From contig JASLVI010000007.1 of NCBI GenBank assembly GCA_030741455.1, positions 1-23,388 on the forward strand: 23,388 bases of DNA, written 5' to 3'. This DNA is from Candidatus Poseidoniaceae archaeon (lineage in GTDB: Archaea > Thermoplasmatota > Poseidoniia > Poseidoniales > Poseidoniaceae). The position numbers were made by a program, and so were the translations under genes. Numbering within the stretch: position 1 is the stretch's first letter; each line of letters starts with the position of its first letter. The notes below the pieces were generated by a model. That model ran no database searches and was not told where the DNA came from. It saw only the letters and a list, made by a program, of their open reading frames with translations. Positions 7,569 through 14,015 of the stretch are shown here, piece after piece.

Positions 7569-8537
7569 ATGCTGTCAAGACTCATCGTCGCCATGACACT
7601 CCGGATGCCACGCTGGTTTGTTCGTTGGGTTTCGCGACGATATGTTGCAGGTCCAACATTGGACGATGCAGTTACAGTCATGAAACGCCTTGAATCCGAA
7701 GGTGCATGTTTCACAATCGATGTATTGGGTGAAGAAATATCCTCTCTGGACGAAGCTCAATACTTTCTTGACGAATATGTTAGAGTCATGCATGCGATCG
7801 TTGACCACAAATTGGACGCTAATCTTTCGATAAAACCAACTGCCTTTGGACTCCTTATCGATAAGCAGAAAGGAATGGAAAACATCGAATCATTGGTTCG
7901 TCAAGCCGCTGAGCATGATATGTTTGTTCGACTTGACATGGAAGACCATCGCGTCACGACAGAAACCATTCAGGTTGTATTAGATTTGCATGAGAAGGGA
8001 TTGACCAATGTTGGGACAGTTCTGCAAGGTCGATTGCATCGTACACCTGATGACATCAATAATGTAGCTCAAACTATTGCTTCAGACGCTGATTATCGTA
8101 TCTGTAAAGGGATTTACTTGGAACCCGAAGCCATCGCATATACGTCCAAAAGTGATATTCGTACAAAGACAAACGAAGCCATTCGAATGGCCCTTGAACA
8201 TGGTGCCTATGTCGGAATTGCATCCCATGATATTCCTGTTGTTAATTACACATTGGATCTCTTGAATGAATTGAATATGGGGCCAAATATGGAGGATCCT
8301 CGAGATAACGCTGGACCGAAACGTCATGGAAAAGGCCCTGGTTATGAGTTCCAAATGCTACTCGGTGTTCGAGGTCCAATGCGAAGAAAACTTACAAAGC
8401 AAGGCCATCGAACACGAGTGTACATCCCATATGGAGAAAAATGGTATGAGTACAGCATTCGTCGACTTCAGGAAAATCCAACAATTGGTTTGCAGATTGC
8501 AAAAGCATTTTTGATGCCATGGACCAATCGTCCATAA
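7569..8537 (+). CDS. Proline dehydrogenase
   Basis: FAD-dependent enzyme oxidising proline to pyrroline-5-carboxylate, the first step of proline breakdown. The 322-residue product is a stand-alone PRODH barrel with the expected landmarks: LSIKPTAFGL (86-95, with the conserved lysine), VRLDMED (120-126), VLQGRLHRT (151-159), YRICKGIYLEP (176-186), GIASHD (216-221), EFQMLLGVRG (260-269) and YSIRRLQENP (295-304), whose arginine pair binds the substrate carboxylate. A GGGGG ribosome binding site at 7557-7561 precedes the ATG. No pyrroline-5-carboxylate dehydrogenase gene lies in this window. The stop abuts the convergent zinc-ribbon gene with no gap. The reaction fits a heterotroph using peptides. 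Confidence 0.9.
   Translation: MLSRLIVAMTLRMPRWFVRWVSRRYVAGPTLDDAVTVMKRLESEGACFTIDVLGEEISSLDEAQYFLDEYVRVMHAIVDHKLDANLSIKPTAFGLLIDKQKGMENIESLVRQAAEHDMFVRLDMEDHRVTTETIQVVLDLHEKGLTNVGTVLQGRLHRTPDDINNVAQTIASDADYRICKGIYLEPEAIAYTSKSDIRTKTNEAIRMALEHGAYVGIASHDIPVVNYTLDLLNELNMGPNMEDPRDNAGPKRHGKGPGYEFQMLLGVRGPMRRKLTKQGHRTRVYIPYGEKWYEYSIRRLQENPTIGLQIAKAFLMPWTNRP
8519..8535. terminator. Hairpin at the convergent PRODH / zinc-ribbon gene junction
   Basis: ATGGAC (8519-8524) and GTCCAT (8530-8535) form a perfect 6-bp stem with a five-base CAATC loop. It includes the last PRODH codons and abuts the end of the opposite gene. No T tract follows on either strand, so a role in ending or stabilising the two transcripts is only inferred. 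Confidence 0.3.
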
Positions 8538-9329
8538 TCACTTTCGAGCCTTCTTCTTTCGTCTGTTTGAAGGTTTAACGCGCTTTTTGATGTACTCTTT
8601 TGGCAAGATTGGATTCGGATTGAAACCAAGTCGGCCTTCTTTCCATGCTTGACGGCGTTCCCGAGGTGTCTTTGGCTCGAATCGTTCAGGACGAGGCGGT
8701 TCATGCAAGTACATGCGCTTGATTAATGACGCATCCACTGTGCCTCTTAGCGTACGGCCTTCTCCAGTATGAATCGCTCGAATCCTCCATGTCTGAACGC
8801 CAATCTCAAGAATGGTGCCTGCCTTGAACTGCGTCCCATCTTCAACAATGAGGACATCAGGTGTGGAAACTTCTCCACGTGTCTTTGTTATTTTCACTCT
8901 GTGCATATCTTGTCGAAGTGCTACGGCTCGTACAAGTTCTGATGCTTCAATTTCTTCAACAACGTCATCCTTGGTTTCCAATCGAGTGATTCTCCATGCC
9001 ATCTCATCATGTTCAAAGACATCATCGATCTCAAGCCATTCATCTGCATCGAGATCGATTGTAGCCATGTATGAATTCGGACCATCGGTCAGCATGAATG
9101 GTACTCTCTTCAATGGAGCTGGGCGGAATTGCATCTCGTGAACTGTGGCACATTCTTCACATCGAAGCAGATAATCCATGCCACGCCCAATTTCTTTTTG
9201 CTTGAGAATTTGATGACCAGTGACATCTTCACATGTTGGGCAGAGGACTGCATTCTCCATGACTTCGTCTTCATCGAAGTCGTCCTCATCGAACTCATCG
9301 TCCATGGTACTCAGGTCTGGCTGAACCAT
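8538..9329 (-). CDS. HVO_0476-type zinc-ribbon protein
   Basis: A 263-residue cytosolic protein of the archaeal family known as HVO_0476 zinc finger, whose molecular role is not settled. It starts with a very acidic segment (DDEFDEDDFDEDE), then has a zinc ribbon with CPTC (30-33) and CEEC (57-60), a middle beta-rich domain (SYMATIDLDADEWLEIDDVF), a second beta-rich domain (TPDVLIVEDGTQFKAGTIL), and ends in a strongly basic tail (KKRVKPSNRRKKKARK). Charge is therefore polarised between the two ends, suggesting nucleic-acid or ribosome contact, which is inference. The start is uncertain: ATG 9329 (AGGGG very close upstream) or ATG 9305. The frame is open to 9386, but that would overlap the divergent methyltransferase ribosome binding site. 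Confidence 0.82.
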   Translation of the reverse strand: MVQPDLSTMDDEFDEDDFDEDEVMENAVLCPTCEDVTGHQILKQKEIGRGMDYLLRCEECATVHEMQFRPAPLKRVPFMLTDGPNSYMATIDLDADEWLEIDDVFEHDEMAWRITRLETKDDVVEEIEASELVRAVALRQDMHRVKITKTRGEVSTPDVLIVEDGTQFKAGTILEIGVQTWRIRAIHTGEGRTLRGTVDASLIKRMYLHEPPRPERFEPKTPRERRQAWKEGRLGFNPNPILPKEYIKKRVKPSNRRKKKARK

Positions 9330-9397
9330 TTCCCCTTTGAATCCACCGCATGTGGTTCGGACACAGCGTTCAAAACAACATGCCACGGAGGCGTAAC

Positions 9398-10114
9398 ATG
9401 AGCGAAGTATCGCGTGACCAAGTTCTGCCGAGTTTACTCAATGCAGATCATGAACGTTCACGGGATGAGCCTGAAATTGCTGCTAACATTGCAACACAAC
9501 TCGAACACATGGGTCTATCGACTTGGTCAATTTCAGTTCTTCGTCGACTTCGAGATGCTATTGGACGTCAAGGACCAAAACGAGTATTGGAAGTTGGTGG
9601 AAATATCGGTCATCGTTCAGCATGGCTCTTTGACCTGTTCAATGGTGATCCTATTGAACGGTTTGATATTGTCGAACAAGGAGCGAAGTTTGGAGTCATT
9701 CTTCATCGTCTTCAATCAAGGTATGATGCGTCGGCATGGTCATCGATTATTGTCAATGAATTTGCCACGCTGTACGCTGAAGAACAGGCATGGAAATTGA
9801 CCACAGCCTCTGGCGTTGGTGCTGATGAGCGTCGACTTTCTGCAAAGTATGATACTATCATAATCGACACGCCATTGCCTCATTTATCTCGAGATTTACA
9901 GTATGGAATTGAATTGCTTTCGAACAATGGTGTTCTTTACACAACTGAGCCTGAAACACCTGTAGGTGATTATGACGAACTCGATGATGAAGGGAAATCT
10001 AAGGTGGATGGATTCAATGCTTGGATTGAACTTATCCACAATATACAATCAACACATCACGTTGCTTTTGTGCCTTTGTTCGGAGGAACAATCGTTGCTT
10101 TTTTCAAGCGCTAG
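9398..10114 (+). CDS. Class I SAM-dependent methyltransferase-like protein
   Basis: The 238-residue product looks like an O-methyltransferase-type Rossmann protein: a helical lead-in, then VLEVGGNIGHRSAWL (63-77; motif I, with VGGNIG in place of the usual GxGxG), RFDIVEQ (88-94; the acidic post-I strand), and YDTIIIDTPLP (151-161) at the motif IV position, followed by a GIELLSNNGVLYTTEP strand-helix region. The substrate is unknown. The ATG at 9398 is preferred over the in-frame ATG codons at 9350 and 9380 because GGAGG (9387-9391) lies at ideal distance. It diverges from the zinc-ribbon gene, and its end overlaps the convergent subtilase by 11 nt. The atypical motif I makes catalytic activity less certain. 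Confidence 0.7.
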   Translation: MSEVSRDQVLPSLLNADHERSRDEPEIAANIATQLEHMGLSTWSISVLRRLRDAIGRQGPKRVLEVGGNIGHRSAWLFDLFNGDPIERFDIVEQGAKFGVILHRLQSRYDASAWSSIIVNEFATLYAEEQAWKLTTASGVGADERRLSAKYDTIIIDTPLPHLSRDLQYGIELLSNNGVLYTTEPETPVGDYDELDDEGKSKVDGFNAWIELIHNIQSTHHVAFVPLFGGTIVAFFKR

Positions 10115-11243
10115 ATTCTTGTTCAGCCTTCTCTAAAAGGGCATCAATATCAAGCAATCCATAGCCGTAATCATCATCATGACCTGTTTGTCCATCTTTT
10201 GGTTGAACCGTTTGCATCATCCAGTCTTTGACTTGATCAATGGTTGAAACATCACCATCGGTCCCATTGCTTGCCAGTTCAGGATGCGCTTCCAAAAGAA
10301 GTGCTAATGCTCCAGTGACAAACACGGTGGCAGCACTCGTTCCACTTGCAGAAGACCATGTTCCTTCAGTATTCAAGACCGGTACTTCTTTTGCAGGAGC
10401 AACAATTTCAGGTTTCTTATCAGGATCGCCACGTGGTAATTTTGGAGGAAAGAAATTCGGCCCGTTACTTCCTGTGGATGATTTCGACCAGTGGTCGCCT
10501 GTTTGCGTGACACCTCCAACACATATCACACGACGCTCACTTCCGGGTGAAGCGACATCTCCATCATCGTCATCACCTCCATCGTTTCCTGCTGCTGCGA
10601 CAACGAAAATACCGCGAGCAGTTGCATCATTGACCGAATCTTCGATGGTACGTCCTGATGAACCGAGAAGTGGGAACAAATCTTGCCCACCTCCGAGTGA
10701 TAACGATATGATGTTGACATTTTGATTCATGCACCAATCAATACCTGCTACAACGTCTTCTTCGTAGCCTGAACCGTTCTCAAGGAGGGCCTTCGTCACG
10801 TAGAGATCGACATTCTTTGCAATTCCATCTAACCAACCATCAGCGATGAGAATTCCTGCCATGTTTGTTCCATGGCCATTGTCATCGTATGGATTTGATT
10901 TGCCCTGAACAATATCCATCCAGCCTGCAACATCAAAACCATCGAGGTCAGGATGATTGAGTTTCAATCCTGTATCAACAATACAAACGCTCACTCCTTC
11001 TCCTGTAAGACCACTCGGTTTGTTGATGAGTTGCTTGTAAACGCGTTCGGATTCCAATAACTCTTCACTTGGCCTTACAAACGTAAGTCCATCACCCACG
11101 ATGATGTTGTAGGCAAAACCTGCAACAAGTATCAGTAATGCACCCATCGCTACACTGACGATTTTACGAACAACTTCCAGGTCCTTCTCCAATTGTGGAG
11201 ATAGGGGGGTGGAGTCAGTCATCGTCTCCTTTTCATCGTTCAT
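10104..11243 (-). CDS. Membrane-anchored subtilisin-like serine protease (S8)
   Basis: A 379-residue S8 peptidase. Residues about 29-50 (IVSVAMGALLILVAGFAYNIIV) are one membrane helix preceded by lysine/arginine residues, so the N-terminus is probably cytosolic and the protease domain outside. The catalytic triad is visible: Asp90 (VDTGLKLNHPDLDG), His124 (NGHGTNMAG) and Ser303 (GTSAA), with the oxyanion asparagine Asn220 (AAAGND). An aspartate-rich insert (DGGDDDDGD, 221-229) may bind calcium. There is no large propeptide, which is unusual for a secreted subtilase. The start is 11243 (AGGA upstream) or ATG 11222 (AAGGAG upstream). It lies 9 nt after the cysteine desulfurase gene and is probably last in that three-gene operon. 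Confidence 0.9.
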   Translation of the reverse strand: MNDEKETMTDSTPLSPQLEKDLEVVRKIVSVAMGALLILVAGFAYNIIVGDGLTFVRPSEELLESERVYKQLINKPSGLTGEGVSVCIVDTGLKLNHPDLDGFDVAGWMDIVQGKSNPYDDNGHGTNMAGILIADGWLDGIAKNVDLYVTKALLENGSGYEEDVVAGIDWCMNQNVNIISLSLGGGQDLFPLLGSSGRTIEDSVNDATARGIFVVAAAGNDGGDDDDGDVASPGSERRVICVGGVTQTGDHWSKSSTGSNGPNFFPPKLPRGDPDKKPEIVAPAKEVPVLNTEGTWSSASGTSAATVFVTGALALLLEAHPELASNGTDGDVSTIDQVKDWMMQTVQPKDGQTGHDDDYGYGLLDIDALLEKAEQESSA

Positions 11244-11252
11244 ATCCTGGCC

Positions 11253-12470
11253 TCATTGGAACGCTTGCACTGCTTCTGAAAATGTATCTACAAATCGCTT
11301 TACATCTTCTTCAGTATTGTAAAAGTAGGCTGATGCCCTTAATGAGCCGTTGTATCCACGGTCATTAAACCACGAATGAACGCAGTGTTGGCCTGATCGG
11401 ACCATGACACCAGCAACCTCGTCAAGAAGTAAAGCAATGTCATGAGCAGGAAGTTGCTCATCGAGAAGAAGCGAACAGATTCCACCTCTTTGGGCGGCGT
11501 CTTCAGGTCCAATAATCGACACGCCATTCAAGTCCTTCACACCGTTAGACATGATTGAATTAAGGCGGATTTCATGTTCATGAACTTCATTCATGTCCAA
11601 TCCTGCAAGATAATCGATGGCAGCTCCAGTTGCCATCATTCCTGCAAAATGACCAAGTCCGCCTTCAAATTTTGATGGAGCCTTTGCCCATTCCACGCCA
11701 TCATAATGTGATGTCTTCACAGTTTGTCCTCCAGATTGGATGGTTCTCATAGAGTTAAGCAGTTCCTCTCGACCCCATAATCCTCCCATTCCCGATGGAC
11801 CCAACATTTTGTGGATCGAGAAGGCAAAGAAATCAATGTCCATGTCTTGTACGTCAACAGGCATGTGTGGAGCAGATTGTGCACCATCAACACAAACAAG
11901 TGCATCGAAATCTTTCGCAATTTTTGTGATTTCTCGGATTGGAGTTTCAACACCATCGAGGTTGCCAACCTGACTTATCGAAACCAGACGTAAATCATTC
12001 CCTGCATCAGCACACATGGCTTCAAAGGCTTCCAAATCAAAGGTGTTGTCTTGATTGGAGGGCACAACGCGATGATCGATGCCTTGTTCTTCCTCAAGTT
12101 GTAGCCATGGGACGAGATTTGAGTTGTGTTCACGGTCGGTTGTTAGAACCACATCGTCTTTGTTCCAACTTAGACCTTTAGCGACTTGATTTAAGCTATG
12201 TGTTGCGTTCCGAGTGAAGATAATCTCGTTAACGGATGGAGCATTGAAGAATCCAGCTAGAGTTTTCCGTGAATGCGCTATTGTCTTGGAAACAGCAGTT
12301 CCGTAGCGATGGACGGATCGTCCTCCACAACCCGGTGAGTGAATATAATAGTCTGAAATTGCATTGATGACCGAATGTGGTCGAAGGGTTACACAGGCAT
12401 TATCAAGATAAGCAACTGGATTTTCAAGGCACAATGCTGGAAAATCTTCTCGCAGTTTTTTCAAATCCAT
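11253..12470 (-). CDS. SufS-like cysteine desulfurase
   Basis: PLP enzyme of the class V aminotransferase fold that takes sulfur from cysteine to give alanine and an enzyme persulfide, feeding Fe-S clusters or thiolation. With the start at 12470 the product has 405 residues and all key positions: His115 (DREHNSN), Asp195/Gln198 (VDGAQSA), Lys221 that binds PLP (SIHKMLGPSG), and catalytic Cys363 (RSGQHCVHSW), in the SufS rather than NifS/IscS arrangement. The ATG at 12470 overlaps the upstream stop as TAATG and has GAGGAGG at good spacing; the ATG two codons earlier would sit too close to that site. No SufB, SufC, SufD or SufE/SufU gene is next to it. It is the middle gene of an operon. Confidence 0.92.
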   Translation of the reverse strand: MDLKKLREDFPALCLENPVAYLDNACVTLRPHSVINAISDYYIHSPGCGGRSVHRYGTAVSKTIAHSRKTLAGFFNAPSVNEIIFTRNATHSLNQVAKGLSWNKDDVVLTTDREHNSNLVPWLQLEEEQGIDHRVVPSNQDNTFDLEAFEAMCADAGNDLRLVSISQVGNLDGVETPIREITKIAKDFDALVCVDGAQSAPHMPVDVQDMDIDFFAFSIHKMLGPSGMGGLWGREELLNSMRTIQSGGQTVKTSHYDGVEWAKAPSKFEGGLGHFAGMMATGAAIDYLAGLDMNEVHEHEIRLNSIMSNGVKDLNGVSIIGPEDAAQRGGICSLLLDEQLPAHDIALLLDEVAGVMVRSGQHCVHSWFNDRGYNGSLRASAYFYNTEEDVKRFVDTFSEAVQAFQ

Positions 12471-13405
12471 TACCATGCCTCCTCATCGGGTGAAACTTCG
12501 AGAGCACTTGCTTTCCTTAACAAATCTTCTTCGGCAACAACGGCTGCTTTTGTTCTTACCTTTGCATCGGTTCCGAGCATTTTTTGAGGAAACCAAATGG
12601 TCCAAATTAAGAGTGGTATTGTGATGATAGCAAAGAGTATGTGCAGAACAAGTGCCCACGTACGGGCTCCAGTACGTTCAGCAATGTAATGTGTACCTGA
12701 CCATGCGCTAATCATAGTGAGCGCAGTCCAAGATATGCATATGAATACCCAGCCTCGAAGTGAATGTTCTCGCATGGCGACTTCCATCACCCTGACGTCT
12801 TCGTGAAGATGATTTGTTTCCACATGTAGGTCGCGAGTTTCGCGTACTGCTTTAATGAAGAAGTTCAAGAAGAAAATACACACCAATGTCACGAGGAAGC
12901 CACCCATCATAACAGAAAGATCAAATCCAAATGGGAAATCCTTGTTGTTGGTATGGAAATAAATTTGGGCGATGCCAAATCCGCCCCAAATCAACATCAA
13001 TGTGATCGTATGTGTTCGCATAATTGGGAACATTTGGATTAACATGTACACGAACCACCCCCAGCAGAGAACGGAGAGAATCATCTGAAAGTAAGCCGTA
13101 CTTCCAGCAATCTGCAAACCTTCTAGTCCAGCGATTTTCGCATTGCCCCCACTAAATATGTCGGCGTTTAGTGCACCGAGTAAAATCGCAAGTACTGCTG
13201 AGCCAACGGCGAGTGTGTATTGCTGATTCCAATCGCTTCGCAACAATTTCCACTGGAAGGTAAGTTCTTGTCGGATGTCTGTGATGAGTGGATGCACATC
13301 GACAAACAGAGGCTTCAACTCAACATCACTTAATCGGAACGGAAGGGCATCATGCGATGCCTCATGGGTCGCTATTTCCGCACCGTCCATGACAAGCCGA
13401 TACAT
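12470..13405 (-). CDS. Six-helix membrane protein, unknown function
   Basis: I do not recognise this 311-residue protein. It has a hydrophilic N-terminal region (1-62), then hydrophobic segments near 64-84, 102-126, 132-150, 161-184, 218-240 and 250-271, giving about six helices. A charged loop (185-215, with a run of H, E, R and D: RETRDLHVETNHLHEDV) separates helices 4 and 5 and could form a short cytosolic coiled coil. The C-terminal tail (280-311) is charged. Histidines are enriched (THEASHD, HTHTNN-type loops), but no known metal or transport motif was recognised. Its stop overlaps the start of the cysteine desulfurase gene (TAATG), implying translational coupling. It appears to be the first gene of the operon that ends in the anchored subtilase. 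Confidence 0.82.
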   Translation of the reverse strand: MYRLVMDGAEIATHEASHDALPFRLSDVELKPLFVDVHPLITDIRQELTFQWKLLRSDWNQQYTLAVGSAVLAILLGALNADIFSGGNAKIAGLEGLQIAGSTAYFQMILSVLCWGWFVYMLIQMFPIMRTHTITLMLIWGGFGIAQIYFHTNNKDFPFGFDLSVMMGGFLVTLVCIFFLNFFIKAVRETRDLHVETNHLHEDVRVMEVAMREHSLRGWVFICISWTALTMISAWSGTHYIAERTGARTWALVLHILFAIITIPLLIWTIWFPQKMLGTDAKVRTKAAVVAEEDLLRKASALEVSPDEEAW

Positions 13406-13483
13406 TACCCCTTTGAGTCTGTTGTGTTGCTACATTGACAAGCGAGAGCGTTAAACGGTGATGTCGATTGGCCAAGATTGCGA

Positions 13484-13569
13484 GCCGAGATCGCATAGCC
13501 TGGTAGTGCGCGCGACTGGAAATCGCGTGGGCCTGTCCCTCGGGAGTTCAAATCTCTCTCTCGGCGCCA
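13484..13569 (+). tRNA. tRNA-Ser (anticodon GGA)
   Basis: Cloverleaf folded by eye. The acceptor stem pairs GCCGAGA (13484-13490) with TCTCGGC (13559-13565). The D-stem is GCAT/GTGC. The anticodon stem is CGCGA/TCGCG with loop CTGGAAA, so the anticodon is GGA at 13518-13520. A 14-nt variable arm (13528-13541) marks a class II tRNA, as expected for serine. The T-arm is GGGAG/CTCTC with loop TTCAAAT. The discriminator is G, and the 3' CCA (13567-13569) is encoded. Confidence 0.95.
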
Positions 13570-13612
13570 AATCATGTCGAAACTTGAACAGATTGCAAGA
13601 GACGCGAAGCGG

Positions 13613-13618
13613 TTATAT
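13613..13618 (+). promoter_or_regulatory. Possible TATA box of tRNA-Thr
   Basis: TTATAT lies about 28 nt before the first base of tRNA-Thr, the spacing expected for an archaeal promoter, so this tRNA may be transcribed separately from tRNA-Ser. The match is short. Confidence 0.35.
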
Positions 13619-13643
13619 CGAAATGGTTGGTGGCATGGATGCC

Positions 13644-13718
13644 GCCACCGTGGCTTAGTGGTATAGCACCTCATTGGTAATGAGGAGGTCGCGAGTTCGA
13701 TCCTCGCCGGTGGCTCCA
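13644..13718 (+). tRNA. tRNA-Thr (anticodon GGT)
   Basis: The acceptor stem pairs GCCACCG (13644-13650) with CGGTGGC (13708-13714). The anticodon stem CCTCA/TGAGG encloses TTGGTAA, so the anticodon is GGT at 13676-13678. The T-arm contains GTTCGATC. The discriminator is T, usual for archaeal tRNA-Thr, and the 3' CCA (13716-13718) is encoded. It follows tRNA-Ser by 74 nt on the same strand. Confidence 0.96.
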
Positions 13719-13742
13719 TTGCTAAAACGAATTCATAACCGA

Positions 13743-13747
13743 TTTTT
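13743..13747 (+). terminator. Oligo-T tract after tRNA-Thr
   Basis: A run of five T residues 24 nt after the tRNA 3' end fits the simple oligo-T terminators of archaea. The run is short, so read-through into the following leader is possible. Confidence 0.3.
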
Positions 13748-13758
13748 CCCAACAAACA

Positions 13759-13805
13759 TTAAGAGTCGTCGAGGTGGACTTAAGGGTGAAGAAGGCAACT
13801 TCTTC
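13759..13805 (+). promoter_or_regulatory. Two tandem stem-loops in the leader of the small coiled-coil gene
   Basis: The first stem pairs TTAAG-A-GTC (13759-13767, one bulged A) with GACTTAA (13777-13783). The second is a perfect 7-bp stem, GAAGAAG (13788-13794) with CTTCTTC (13799-13805), closed by a GCAA loop of the stable GNRA type. The second stem ends 12 nt before the ATG at 13818, close enough to mask the start region. A structured leader or a small RNA are both possible. Confidence 0.45.
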
Positions 13806-13817
13806 GGATGGGATAAA

Positions 13818-14000
13818 ATGAGCATAACTACTGAAAAGAAGAACGACACCAAGGCGAGAATCAAGGAATTACAAACCCAAGTTGATGATCTGAAAGAACT
13901 CGTGAATACACTTCTCTCTGTGATTGTTGAAGAGCCAGATGGTGTTCATACCGGCTCTGCTCCAACCGGTGGCCATCCATTGGCCAATACCTGCATGTGA
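13818..14000 (+). CDS. Small coiled-coil protein, unknown function
   Basis: A 60-residue product, MSITTEKKNDTKARIKE followed by a heptad-patterned helix (residues about 12-40, IKELQTQVDDLKELVNTLL) and a glycine/proline-rich tail ending ANTCM. No family was recognised. The helix predicts a short dimeric coiled coil. The frame is open upstream into tRNA-Thr, but that part is tRNA sequence, so the internal ATG 13818 is used; its ribosome binding site is weak (GGATGGGA). It is preceded by two hairpins and ends directly at the convergent rtcB stop. It could be a genuine small regulator or partner protein; translation is not proven. Confidence 0.6.
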   Translation: MSITTEKKNDTKARIKELQTQVDDLKELVNTLLSVIVEEPDGVHTGSAPTGGHPLANTCM

Positions 14001-14015
14001 TCATCCTTTGATCAC
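13997..14015. terminator. Bidirectional hairpin at the small ORF / rtcB junction
   Basis: GTGATCA (13997-14003) and TGATCAC (14009-14015) form a perfect 7-bp stem with a TCCTT loop. The palindrome TGATCA at 13998-14003 contains the stop codons of both convergent genes, one on each strand. No long T tract follows, so a termination or 3'-end protection role is inferred. Confidence 0.35.

Noticed and set aside
10240..10725. A plus-strand 161-codon open frame opposite the anchored subtilase
   Set aside because: Its serine/proline-rich translation is a shadow of the subtilase coding strand, whose catalytic motifs are unmistakable.
13405..13755. A minus-strand 116-codon open frame containing ARIELATSSLPMRCYTTKP and RERDLNSRG
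   Set aside because: It is antisense to tRNA-Thr and tRNA-Ser. Peptides of this kind are a familiar false annotation produced by reverse-complemented tRNA genes.
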